This document shows, one piece after another, positions 14,238 through 24,524 of a DNA stretch of 25,000 nucleotides; positions within the stretch are counted from its first letter, which is position 1, and each line of letters begins with the position of its first letter. Under the pieces are notes generated by a model. That model had not been told where the DNA came from, searched no databases, and saw only the letters and a program-made list of their open reading frames with translations. The stretch lies in contig JAQGDQ010000524.1 of NCBI GenBank assembly GCA_030141605.1, forward strand, positions 1-25,000, in the 5' to 3' direction. A program made the translations under genes and the position numbers. This DNA is from Tubiluchus corallicola (taxonomy: Eukaryota; Priapulida; Priapulimorpha; Priapulimorphida; Tubiluchidae).

Positions 14238-16399
14238 CTGAAAAGGCAGAAAAGATTGAAAATCATAAGCAGATGACAGATGGTTCTCAAGTGTAGATGC
14301 AAGCGTAGAAGCAAGTGACTGCAAATAGTGCAATTGTTGTGCCTGATCAACTTGCTGACCATTGAGAAACTTTACTTTTACACAACGTTTGTTAGTTTTG
14401 TTACAATGATCAATTTGGTGGCCATTGAGAAACTTTACTTTTTATACAACGTTTGTTAGTTTTGTTACAATGATCAATTTGGTGGCCATTGAGAAACTTT
14501 ACTTTTTATACAACGTTTGTTAGTTTTGTTACAATGATCAACTTGGTGGCCATTGAGACACTTTACTTTTTACACAACGTTTGTTAGTTTTGTTACAATG
14601 AGAATTTGCAGGTAAAAACTGCCAGACAAAGGATTTATTAAGGAAGGTTCTTAAGCTTTGTAAAGATCACATTCTCGTGTCAGGTTCATTTTCGGGTTTT
14701 GTGCGTTTTGGGTAAATTTATTCAGTGTTTTGTGTTGTTTTGTTCAGCAAATGAAGCGTTTTCATGGAGTACCAGCGGATTTTTCTCAACTAGTTAAATT
14801 ATTTTCCTACTTAAACAAAAACAGGCAACATCTTCAAATAGCTAATGAAATAATCAACCAGAATATGTTATTTGTGCAAGTGCTGGACATAAACCTTCTG
14901 TGCCCTAATGATATTTGTAAAAAAAATGTAAAATTTCACACAGCAGCAAGCCACTGCTTAGTAGGAACAAAAGGTTGCCATGGTGTTTGTGACGTGCAGC
15001 TCCTATGTTCATTGTCCCGCTGTAGATTCACGCTGCTGGAATGAGCATTGCTGAAGTTGGCGTTGCTATGGTGACAAGAACGTTTTGCCTGCCATCTAGG
15101 GGCGAGTTTCAAAAACAATGCAAGTGTGAAATTGCACTACTAGCTGTAATATGGATGGTAAGATACATCCAATATACAGAGTATGTGTCATTATAGTTTG
15201 CCCTTTGCAAGTCACTATAATGGCAAACTGCTTTAGTTTGATATTCGAATGGTATAGAATATCATTAGAACACAATTAATTATTTAAATTTTTAGTGTAC
15301 GATGTATTGCAAGCGTGATTGGCTATACTACAATGATATGAAGCCACATAAATGACTTGTGTACGTAGTAAGCCTCGATGTAAGGAAGACAGGATGATTT
15401 ATCATACACTAATCATTTACAAGTACGGTAAAAAGTAGACATTTTAACACCAATAATACTGCAAAAGCGTTTCTGATAATTAAATAATAGATTAGAAACT
15501 TAATTAATAGCTGGCGAGTCCATCTATTGATGACATCACAAACTAACATAATTTTCAACAGCAAAAACATTCCACGAGCGCATTGCACGTGTTTGGGAAA
15601 GCGAAAATTGAAGAGCAGTGCTACAGTAACATATTCAGTGTGTTGTACTAAAACTAGGTATTTTTTAAATTCAAATTTAAATTTCAAATTTACCACTGTG
15701 CTCACGCATGAACTGTCGAACGTGTGCAGTTCGTCATAAACTAACACGTCTAAACTGAAAGGTAAAGTACCTGTTTTTGTGCAATGCGTTTTCGAAATGC
15801 AGGCGCCAGCGCCCGTCTAACTAGGGAAATGTGAAATGCATGTAACAGCAAAGAACTAGTGGCATGAATACGAAATTGTGTTTGTGTGGTAAGAATTCTG
15901 TCATTCATTCATTTCTTTTATTAATAAGTCATTCTGGAAATGTTTCCTTTCAATATTTTAAAGAAGAGATTGTTTTGACCTATAGTTTAAGATTGGGTCC
16001 GGTTTTGCTTAAAAAAATAATTAGTGACCACAATCCTGTGATTCGTCACTTTGTAATCAATTAATATGCTGCTATGCCAAGTCCAAACAACCTACTTAAA
16101 CTGTTGACATAGCTAACTGTTGTTTTACATATCAATAGCCAATGTCAAAAATACGTAGCCAAGTTGCTGCTATGCCAAGTCCAAACAACTTACTTAAACT
16201 GTTGACATAGCTAACTGTTGTTTTACATATCAATAGCCAATGTCTATTAATACGTAGCCAAGTTGCTGCTATGCCAAGTCCAAACAACTTACTTAAAATG
16301 TTGACATAGCAAACTGTTATTTTACGAGGAAAGCAGTGACATTAACAAATTATGGAAACTCACCGCGCTGATACCAAAGAGAATTAGCAACAGTCTCAT
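12651..16399 (-). CDS. Secreted Gly-Tyr-Ser-rich modular structural-type protein (2 coding exons)
   Basis: Exons 16399-16364 and 14237-12651 join in phase 0 into 540 residues. The signal peptide MRLLLILFGISA-LWCAATASA spans the intron. Modules in order: an acidic stretch with SEDEIEEDDD (~35-44); a Tyr/Glu/Pro region to ~150; a mucin-like Thr block with four TTTT runs and Tyr pairs (~152-188); a Lys/Arg-rich linker (~191-217); SGYGSSGGG repeats (~218-334); NCGFGGC (~354-360); GYGSDD/GYGSGSKG repeats (~371-433); QCGFGGC (~444-450); FDDDDGYGG; and a basic GYG tail to ~540. The four Cys of the CGFGGC pairs are the only ones in the mature chain. Composition suggests an extracellular matrix, cuticle, silk or adhesive protein; the family is not recognised. 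A rival 305-residue frame in the same exon is a shadow of the repeats. Confidence 0.85.
14345..14600. repeat. 64-bp minisatellite, four copies
   Basis: Units starting GATCAA at 14345, 14408, 14472 and 14536 share TGGCCATTGAGAAACTTTAC and ACAACGTTTGTTAGTTTTGT with few changes. The array lies in the intron of the Gly-Tyr gene, about 105 bp upstream of its second exon. Confidence 0.95.
14601..15382. other. Intronic sequence without supported features
   Basis: Intron of the minus-strand gene. A 104-residue plus-strand frame (14730-15044) is not recognisable and has no splice or signal support. An X-box-like GTTGCTATGGTGAC occurs at 15063-15076. Confidence 0.4.
15383..16010. repeat. Interspersed ~600-bp repeat family, copy 2
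   Basis: It has the same order of landmarks as 5486-6058 and ends in the same AAGATTGGGTCCGGTTTTGC. It keeps the ~40-bp GGCGCC-containing segment missing from copy 1. It lies in the intron of the Gly-Tyr gene. Confidence 0.75.
16067..16325. repeat. 98-99-bp minisatellite, about 2.6 copies
   Basis: Units begin TGCTGCTATGCCAAGTCCAA at 16067, 16165 and 16264 and contain GTTGACATAGCTAACTGTTG. The array ends about 38 bp from the donor of Gly-Tyr exon 1, inside its intron. Confidence 0.95.
16364..16399 (-). CDS. Gly-Tyr protein coding exon 1 (start of signal peptide)
   Basis: Twelve codons, MRLLLILFGISA, end at a strong donor GCG|GTGAGT (plus 16358-16363). Joined in phase 0 to LWCAATASAP they complete a classic signal peptide. 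On the minus strand ATG is preceded by AATTTTTCCAG|GTTACATTGAGTG, an acceptor-like sequence 13 nt upstream, hinting at a further 5' exon or a trans-splice site. Confidence 0.8.
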
Positions 16400-16415
16400 C
16401 ACTCAATGTAACCTG

Positions 16416-16829
16416 GAAAAATTACGAGGATTTTGTAAACAATTAAATAATAAATACATGAATAATAATTAATAATAATAATAATTAATAATACTAATAT
16501 AATAAGTGTCGAAGACATTTTGTTTGTATCTTAGCTGCCTCGCTGCAACTAAGCCTATGGATAAACATATCAGGTTTCTGTCTGTGTTATTTCTTCCAGT
16601 GGAAAATTTGCAAATTCGATATAGACGCCATGTGCAATGAAATTCAGAGAAAAGTGTCAATTATAAACAGACAAGTTTCTGTTATGCACATCTTAAAAAA
16701 TTACAATGAAACATTAGAGTAATTTTGGACGTATTGAATTTTTGTTGCACAAATATCTTAATGTATCATAAACGATATTTTAGTTCTATAAAGAAGAATC
16801 GGTTTTCTGAGTTAATTTGTTAGTTTCTT
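16416..16829. other. Upstream region of the Gly-Tyr gene
   Basis: It contains an AAT/TAAT-rich tract at about 16440-16502. The promoter should be in this region or beyond the CTTT array, but no clear TATA box was identified. Confidence 0.35.
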
Positions 16830-16997
16830 TCCCTGTTTCTTTCATTCTTTCTTTTCTTTCATTCATTCATTCTTTATTTCTTTCTTTCTTTTATTCTTTT
16901 ATTTTTTCATTCTTTTTTCTCTTTCTTTCTTTTTTCTTTCTTTCTTTATGTCTTTCTTTCTTCTTTCTTTCTTTCTTCCTTCCTTTCTTTCTTTCTT

Positions 16998-17060
<63 letters not shown>

Positions 17061-17061
17061 G

Positions 17062-17149
<88 letters not shown>

Positions 17150-17175
17150 TTTTTCTTTCTCTCATTTTTCACCTT
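16830..17175. repeat. Long (CTTT)n microsatellite with (CT)n core
   Basis: About 340 bp of imperfect CTTT repeats with a CT dinucleotide stretch near 17002-17032. The Lys/Glu/Arg-rich and Ser/Phe/Leu-rich frames on the two strands are repeat translations. Confidence 0.95.
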
Positions 17176-17670
17176 ACCTCCTTTCTTTCATGCTTCTTTT
17201 ATCTGTTAAAAAAAGCATTTCTCATTTACAGCAAGCGTCACATATGTACAAACGTAAGTGTAGCACGAAATCGTAAGTACCTACAAATGCATAGAACAGT
17301 TTACATAAACTTCTACTACCATGAAGACTTACTAGTAAATAAATGCTTACAAAATCAGAACACACAGTGACTACTAGCACTGCACGAAGACACTTTTCAC
17401 ACACCTCACTATCTCGTTTAACTGCTCACATCAGGAAGCATTGCTTTATATACGACCGCCATTTAAATTTTCGAAGGCGGTTTTTTCCTAGATTTCTTTT
17501 ACAACGTAACACTTTCTGCTATGAATCGTCCGTTTCTTCGTTACGTCAATTTTGGCCCGCGGCCGTGAAGTACATAGCGAGGCGCGATGACCAACATTGT
17601 GCCTCTAATGTTCCATATAACAAAAGCGACAAGGCGACAACACCGCCCACGAGAAAAAGATATTCCAGAG
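17176..17670. other. Intergenic sequence with a GC-richer patch
   Basis: From ~17450 the sequence is richer in CpG (CCCGCGGCCGTG, GAGGCGCG). A 124-residue Arg/Ser-rich plus-strand frame (17343-17717) crosses it but shows no domain. A small inverted repeat, ACCGCC / GGCGGT, lies at about 17456-17482. Confidence 0.35.
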
Positions 17671-17675
17671 CCCCT

Positions 17676-18057
17676 TCAAAAGAATTTCCAGGGATCAAAA
17701 TAAAAAAAATTGTATGAATCAGCTACTGTAGTTCGTATCATTGTCCAATAACGCTTTGTGACGTGTAGAGGATTCGGTTTTTCCCGCTTTTTCATGATTT
17801 CGGGCATTTCGACGGTGCGCACCCCGCGCATGGAACCGGTTTTATTAATCTTCAAGAAATGCAGTAAGTCAGTCGACCACTCGGGACCTGTCACCACTCG
17901 TAATAAAACGTCAACCTCGTTATAGATAAAGTTCAAAACTTTAATGTGTGTCTCGAATCCACGCGGAATATTAAAATTCTTCCTCTATCAGCACGTGCAA
18001 GCCGTGCAACTCCAGGTATGCGCGGGCTGTAGGCTCACCCCCCCGTCTCGAAAAGTA
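17676..18057 (-). pseudogene. Unidentified coding-like relic with a frameshift
   Basis: On the minus strand a frame opens after a stop near 18057 and reads FSRRGGEPTARAYLELHGLH, then VLIEEEF, and stops. In another frame it continues NIPRGFETHIKVLNFIYNEV and then DVLLRVVTGPEWSTDLLHFL, on to a stop at 17676. A single extra T in the TTTT run near 17977 would account for the break. The amino-acid composition looks like a real globular protein, unlike neighbouring repeat frames, and base composition is GC-richer than the surroundings. I do not recognise the family. It could be a transposon or captured-gene fragment or an unmodelled exon. Confidence 0.4.
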
Positions 18058-18083
18058 AACAAACTAGTCCTCTTTAAATAACA

Positions 18084-18085
18084 AC

Positions 18086-18156
<71 letters not shown>

Positions 18157-18214
18157 TAACAACAAGAACAAGAACAAGAACAAGAACAAGAACAACAACA
18201 ACAACAACAACAAC

Positions 18215-18251
<37 letters not shown>

Positions 18252-18255
18252 TAAT
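18084..18255. repeat. Compound (AAT)n-(AACAAG)n-(AAC)n-(AAT)n microsatellite
   Basis: The pure trinucleotide AAT array is interrupted in the middle by AAC and by AACAAG hexamers. Confidence 0.95.
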
Positions 18256-19040
18256 AAACGCCTTATTTTACAAACATAAACACAAGTACAGTTAACAAAT
18301 CACACACTTAAATAAACAACGCATACATGAACACGTCCCTACAAATGCGAATTCATCAATATCAAATATGAATGTGAATTCTGGAAAACTTCCACACCCC
18401 CACTTTTGTCTAAAAATATAAACTTGTCAATATCACAATAAATAATAGAATAAACATTTAAACCAATTATGCCGTCTTAAATTTGTGTAGTTTTTGAAAT
18501 TATTAGCTGTGTCTTATCGAGGAATTAAAAATTGTTTTGGGGTTTTATAATTTTAAAATTTTACATATTAATTTTACTGCATTTTTATGCTAATAGACAG
18601 AAATCTGCCTTTGCTAGTAACTTTGGTTTCAGAACTCTTTGTGTAACCTTACGTAATCAATGTTACATAACATATATTGGAAACTAATTACAGAATGTGT
18701 AACAGGTAAAATTGTAGAATTACCCCCATGTCAGTGTAAGATTGTAAAAATAATGTTTCGTGCAGAAATTTTAGCCTGCAAGAAGAAGTTATAAAGTCTT
18801 TTCGTCATGTCATATGACGATGTCTTCAAAAGAAAAATGCTGTGTCATTTCATAAATAAAATCATTTCATTAGTAAACCAAGCCAAAAAATCATTTTATT
18901 TGCACTCTACCTACGTTAGATATGGACTATGTTTTCTCTAGCCGAGATAATAATTTTATAAATGCTTTTGCAATCTTATCTCGGATGAATTCCTATCGTC
19001 TCTCGTCGTTTTTTCTATATGCTGTTTTGTTCTTATTTAT
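18256..19040. other. Intergenic sequence without recognisable features
   Basis: AT-rich. A small palindrome TCGTCATGTCATATGACGA sits near 18803-18821. No gene is supported. Confidence 0.4.
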
Positions 19041-19401
19041 GATCATGTGAATTTGCGATAAAATTGGTAATTATGTTTATTATAGTTGTAGTCGCTGTTT
19101 TTCAGTTTGTATAATGTGTGCAAATTTTTGTTACTAAGTATTAAAATGTGTTCTTTATCTTTTATTATGTATGCATGTATGTATGTATGTAGTGTTGGAT
19201 TATAATTTGTAGCTGTGTATATTGTATATGATCGTTGTCGTTCAGTGTGTCTCATGCGTTGGATACTAAATTATATATACATGTGAATAGGTTTAGTACG
19301 TTGTAAATGCTTTTAGAAATTTTAAACATATCGCTACAAATAGAGAGAATGTATTCTATACATAGTTTTTGAAATAAAGAATAATAATAATAATAATAAT
19401 T
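19041..19401 (+). repeat. Possible LINE 3' tail ending in (AAT)n
   Basis: The sequence ends GTTTTTGAAATAAAGAATAA followed by AAT repeats (~19375-19401). An AATAAA with an A/AT-rich simple tail is a common end for animal LINE copies. A short GTAT array lies at 19166-19192. No reverse-transcriptase coding sequence is seen upstream, so this is a suggestion only. Confidence 0.25.
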
Positions 19402-20628
<1,227 letters not shown>

Positions 20629-21240
20629 ATGATTTTTCATGTACTACCCCATTTTCAAGTCCGTTAAACATTTCATACAATTTCATGCGAAACATTTCAT
20701 ACGAAAAGTATACATTTCAACACAATTAGTATTGCAAAAGTGTTTCTGATAATTAGATAATAGATTAAAGACTTAATTAACGACGGGCGAACCCAACTGT
20801 TGATGACATCACGAACTAACATAATTTTCAACAGCAAAAATATTCCGCGTGCGTTTTGCACGTATTTGAAAGCTAAAATTGAAGTACAGTGCTACTGTAA
20901 CATATTCAGTGTCTTGTACTAAAATTAGGCAAGTTTTAAGATAAAAATTCAAATTTACCGTTGTGCTCAAGCATGAGCTGTTGAACGTGTGTAGTTCGTC
21001 ACAAACTAACACATGTGAACTGAGAAGTACAGCAGTTGTTTTCTGTGTAATGCATTTCCGAAATGGAGGCGCCCGTCTAACTAGCGAATGGCGAAATGCA
21101 CGTAACAGTAAAGAACTAGTGACACGAACGTGAAATTGCGTTTGTGTGATAATAATTCTTTCACGTAAGTCATTTAAAAGTAGTATGTTTCCTTTCAATA
21201 TTTTAAAGAGTAGATTGTTTTGACCTGCAGTTTATTATTT
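20629..21240. repeat. Interspersed ~600-bp repeat family, copy 3
   Basis: It has the same landmarks and orientation as the copies at 5486 and 15383, but is more diverged at both ends (AGAGAAGATGATTTTTCATG at left; TTGACCTGCAGTTTATTATT at right). It retains the GGCGCCCGTCTAACTAG segment. A short GCAC array follows at 21279-21300. Confidence 0.75.
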
Positions 21241-21599
21241 GCTCTGGTTGTGATTTAATATTGAGTTTTTCTCCGGAGCACGCACGCACGCACGCACGCA
21301 GCCAGTCTTTGTTTGATTTCAAGTTTTGTTCCTAAGATGATAGCGTAAGCTTCCCACGTGTTCTTGACCAATTGCATCACCTATCCAAGGTTCCAGAAAT
21401 TTTCACTGTACTGTGCCAGTGTCCAGCTGCCCACTACTAAGCGCCCTTGACCAAGAGTTCCACCGCAAATCTACAGTCGCCCTACGCATGCGTAACATTT
21501 TTATAATTGCTATTGCTTTTATCTATTTTGATTTTCGTTTAGCAGTAAATGAGGTCAACTATTGTGTAAAACGAAATCTTTGCTTCCTTACCGCATAAT

Positions 21600-21885
21600 G
21601 ATAATAAAGCTGAGTACAGCTGTTACGGTAGATGTGGTTAGTAACAAATGGCTGAGTATAGATTTACGCAGGCCTGTTGTTACGATAGATATGGTTAGTA
21701 ACAAATGGTTGAGTATAGATTTACACAGTAGAGTTGTTACGATAGATGTGGTTAGTAACAAATGGCTGAGTATAGATTTACACAATACAGTTGTTGCGAT
21801 AGATGTGGTTAGTAACAAATGGCTGAGTATAGATTTACACAGTACAGTTGTTACGATAGATGTGGTTAGTAACAAATGGCTAATC
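21600..21885. repeat. 57-bp minisatellite, five copies
   Basis: GTTACGATAGATGTGGTTAG-type units start at 21622, 21679, 21736, 21793 and 21850, an exact period of 57 bp (19 codons). Each contains AACAAATGGCTGAGTATAGA. Because 57 is a multiple of three, frames stay open on both strands (VVSNKWLSIDL on plus), which explains the 180- and 109-residue open frames. Confidence 0.95.
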
Positions 21886-22188
21886 GTATTTAATTCAACT
21901 TTCTTTTCCTTCGTCATTTTCTTTTTTCTCAGTCTTCGAGTTCTTTTTCATTTTTCTCCTTTTTTCTACATTCTTCTTTTTCTTCTTCCGTTTTTTTCTT
22001 TAATACTTTCTTTGTGGCTCCAGCTCCAAGAATTTGAGTTTTTTCCTCTTCTCTTAATTATTCTTTTATATTTTCTCTTTGGCTTCAGGTTTCCTAGTTC
22101 GTAATGAGCTAGGCCATCCTGTTCCATTCTGGAAAACTTATCAATCTCATGTCAAATTATTGACACAACTTAGTCAAATCTGGGTGAG
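21886..22188. other. Pyrimidine-rich intergenic stretch
   Basis: The plus strand is dominated by TTTTC/CTTT-like imperfect tracts to about 22090. No gene is supported. Confidence 0.4.
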
Positions 22189-22645
22189 TTGTATCACCCA
22201 CTCACTAGTGACCGAGGTCAAATGTCAACAATGTGTCCTAAACCAAAGATGAACCATATTATCAGAAAATGGGACATGCGGGGAAGAAATTCTTGCGGTA
22301 TAATCACCTCAACTGGAAGAGATGACACATCAGTCAATGTCCTAAATCAAAGAGGAACCATATTGCCAAAGTCTGGGTCATACTGTGAAAGAACTCTTGT
22401 AGTATAATCACCTCAACTGGAAGAGATGACACGTCGTTCAACGTCCTAAATCAAAGAGGAACCATATTGCCAAAGTCTGGGTCATACAGTGAAGAAACTC
22501 TTGTAGTATAATCACCTCAATTGGAAGAGATGACACATCATTCAATGTCCTAAATCAAAAAGGAACCATATTGCCAAAGTCTGAGTCATACTGTGAAGAA
22601 ACTCTTGTAGCATAATCACCTCAACTAGAACAGATGACACATGCT
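22189..22645. repeat. 104-bp minisatellite, about 4.4 copies
   Basis: Units are marked by TATAATCACCTCAACTGGAA at 22299, 22403, 22507 and 22611, an exact 104-bp period. Each contains AGAGATGACAC, GTCCTAAATCAAAGAGGAAC and CCAAAGTCTGGGTCATAC. The array ends about 95 bp upstream of the TATA box of the next gene, so it may affect that promoter, but no motif proves this. Confidence 0.95.
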
Positions 22646-22740
22646 CTATTACTAAACATTATTCGGGTATTTGTGTTTATCTTAAAACCAAATGAGTGAC
22701 TCAATCTCAGTAGGATGTAACAGTTGGTAGACAACTTTGG

Positions 22741-22748
22741 TATATAAG
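22741..22748 (+). promoter_or_regulatory. TATA box (TATATAAG) of the acidic-protein gene
   Basis: TATATAAG lies 97 nt before the start codon. Transcription would begin roughly at 22770, giving a ~65-nt 5' UTR that includes TTCTGCTGCCGGCCAGC. Confidence 0.65.
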
Positions 22749-22837
22749 TGAATTTGACTGATTGAAATTATTTATTCTGCTGCCGGCCAGCAAGAAGTTG
22801 CTACAAGTTCTTCCTGATTTCACAGAATTCAGACAAG

Positions 22838-22924
22838 ATGGTTAGAGTCAGCTCAACACTGTTGCTCTTGGCTTTCTCTTTTGCAGTAATTTCAGTAACT
22901 GCCAGTCCCGTATCTGCTAAGAAG
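22838..22924 (+). CDS. Acidic protein coding exon 1 (signal peptide)
   Basis: 29 codons from ATG to AAG|GTAAGC. An acceptor-like TTCCTGATTTCACAG ends at 22825, 12 nt before ATG; given the TATA box at 22741 there is little room for a cis intron. Confidence 0.82.
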
Positions 22925-24287
22925 GTAAGCGAATATGTATTCTGGCATTGTGATTCTATAAATATTGTTAACATAAGGAGTAATAGCTACACTCATTGAA
23001 TAATTTATAGCTTTCACAGCAATGATGACGACAACAACAGCGAGAGTGACAGTGACAACGACAAAGATTTATTCAAATCTTTTAAATTTTTTTATGTTCT
23101 ATTTTGTTGATACATTTAACTATATTCGTAGCTTTCATTTGTTTTTTAGCAAACGCATGAGGTAGCATATTGCACACATGCAATAAAGATAAAATGCTGT
23201 ACAATATTCTGTTGCAATAATAAACAACTAGCAAAGGCCCCGCAAAAAAAATTGCGTGTAAATGCACTTTTAATCAATAATGCGCGAACATTCTACATTG
23301 TTCTCATTTACGAAGCAAAGCCAGCAGCAGGCTTTTACTGAATTAAAGTTATAAGATTATAGGCAGAGTATAATGGATGACGTCAGAACAAAGGCATATA
23401 CCTCCTTTCGAGAGTCACACCAGGCGCCGCTAGAACGTTTTTCTGCAGGCCGTATGGTCAAAATTTCGAAAAAATCTGACAATGTCAAATGTTACAATGA
23501 ATTTTTTTTACAAAATGTGCTACAGATATTTTATTATAACAATAAAACAATGTGCTGCAGATATTTCATTGTAATAATGAAACAATGTGCTGTAGATATT
23601 TCATTGTAACAATAACACAATGTGCTGTAGATATTTCATTGTAACAATAAAACAATGTGCTGTAGATATTTCATTGTAACAATGAAACAATGTGCTGTAG
23701 ATATTTCATTGTAACAATGAAACAATGTATAATTCAATATTCAGTTGCATTAATAAAATATTGTTCTATAAAATCTTTAATTTTGACCAAAATCTTGTTT
23801 TTTCTAAGATAACGTTTTCTGAATATCTTTGTAAAATCAATAACATAATAAGGTTGATGTTTGGTATAAAACCAAACATTCCATGATTGAAATGAACAAA
23901 ATCAGCCTTTTTCAGGTATTGAGCAAGAGAGAAGCTGAATCAGAATCACCGGAGCAAGTAGTCGCCGAAGCGTCCGCACAAGCGGCAGAAGCTGCAAGCG
24001 ACGTTGCGGAAGCGGCAGCAGAAAATGCCGAGGAAGTTCAGGAAGTTGCCGAAGAGGCTGGAAACGAAGTTGTAGCAGAAGTAGCAGAAGAACAAGTCGA
24101 GGAAGCAAACGCCATAGAGGAACAAGCAGAAGTGGTAGAGGCGGCGGCAGAGGTAGCCGAACAGGCAGCGGAAGGGGAAGCTCCTCCAGCTGCAGCAGAA
24201 CAGGCTGGTGACGTTGCAGAAGCAGCAGGGGAGGCGGCAGAGCAATCAGGCGAAGAAGTAGAACAAGTAGATGTGCCATCAATATAG
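22838..24287 (+). CDS. Secreted Ala/Glu-rich, highly acidic protein (2 coding exons)
   Basis: Exons 22838-22924 and 23916-24287 join in phase 0 into 152 residues. Residues 1-27 look like a signal peptide (MVRVSSTLLLLAFSFAVISV, then TASPVSA). KKVLSKR follows, a dibasic-type processing site. The remaining 118 residues consist only of A, E, V, Q, S, G, D, N, P and I. By hand count there are 34 Glu, 3 Asp and about 36 Ala, with no Lys, Arg, His, Cys, Leu or aromatic residue. Repeating AEAA/VAEE words spaced 3-4 residues suggest a long amphipathic helix or coiled coil. Splice sites are strong: AAG|GTAAGC and CCTTTTTCAG|GTA. The family is not recognised; a secreted acidic structural, mineral-binding or stress-protective protein are all possible. 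Confidence 0.82.
22925..23512. other. Intron of the acidic-protein gene, first part
   Basis: No recognised feature. A 78-residue frame beginning at 23373 runs into the 35-bp array and is not supported as an exon. Confidence 0.4.
23513..23740. repeat. 35-bp minisatellite in the intron (about 6.5 copies)
   Basis: CAATGTGCTGTAGATATTTC-type units start at about 23513, 23548, 23583, 23618, 23653, 23688 and 23723. Each unit contains the near-palindrome TCATTGTAACAATGA. It is the reverse complement of the array at 24525-24925. Confidence 0.95.
23916..24287 (+). CDS. Acidic protein coding exon 2 (mature region)
   Basis: 123 codons plus TAG, starting VLSKREAESE and ending VDVPSI. The Leu-rich and Cys/Phe-rich frames on the opposite strand are shadows caused by biased GCN/GAR codon content. 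Confidence 0.88.
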   Translation, partial: VLSKREAESESPEQVVAEASAQAAEAASDVAEAAAENAEEVQEVAEEAGNEVVAEVAEEQVEEANAIEEQAEVVEAAAEVAEQAAEGEAPPAAAEQAGDVAEAAGEAAEQSGEEVEQVDVPSI

Positions 24288-24524
24288 GCAGCCCCATAAA
24301 TTGCAGAGTAGATACCCGAAGAAAAAGAGGTGGTGAGGAAAAGGAAACAGAGGCATATAAGAGAAGAAAAAATGAGGGAATCTCCTATAATCCTAGCATT
24401 TCTTATAAAGGCTCAGGTTTTATCTTACTGTTAACTTTAATATGATCGTTGATTTTATTTGGGTATTCACGAAACATGACTTCGTGATTCTGGTTAAAAT
24501 TAAAGCAAAATATTTTATTAATAT
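24288..24524 (+). other. Probable 3' UTR with an ATTAAA signal
   Basis: ATTAAA at 24499-24504 is a possible proximal polyadenylation signal of the acidic-protein gene. Confidence 0.4.

Noticed and set aside
14730-15044. 104-residue plus-strand frame
   Set aside because: No recognisable domain, signal peptide, promoter or splice site; it lies in the intron of the opposite-strand gene.
17343-17717. 124-residue plus-strand frame with a LTAHIRKH zinc-finger-like word
   Set aside because: The paired cysteines of a C2H2 finger are absent and no repeat of the motif follows.
21562-22104. 180-residue protein with 19-residue repeats
   Set aside because: The period is explained by a 57-bp satellite that is open on both strands; the rest is a pyrimidine tract. 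It would need transcript evidence.
21600-22645. CRISPR-like regular arrays
   Set aside because: Repeats are contiguous without unique spacers and lie in an animal genome.
23373-23609. 78-residue frame in the acidic-gene intron
   Set aside because: It ends inside the 35-bp minisatellite and lacks splice sites joining it to the flanking exons; the flanking exons already join in phase.
23902-24297. Leu/Pro-rich 131-residue minus-strand frame
   Set aside because: Antisense shadow of the Ala/Glu-rich exon.
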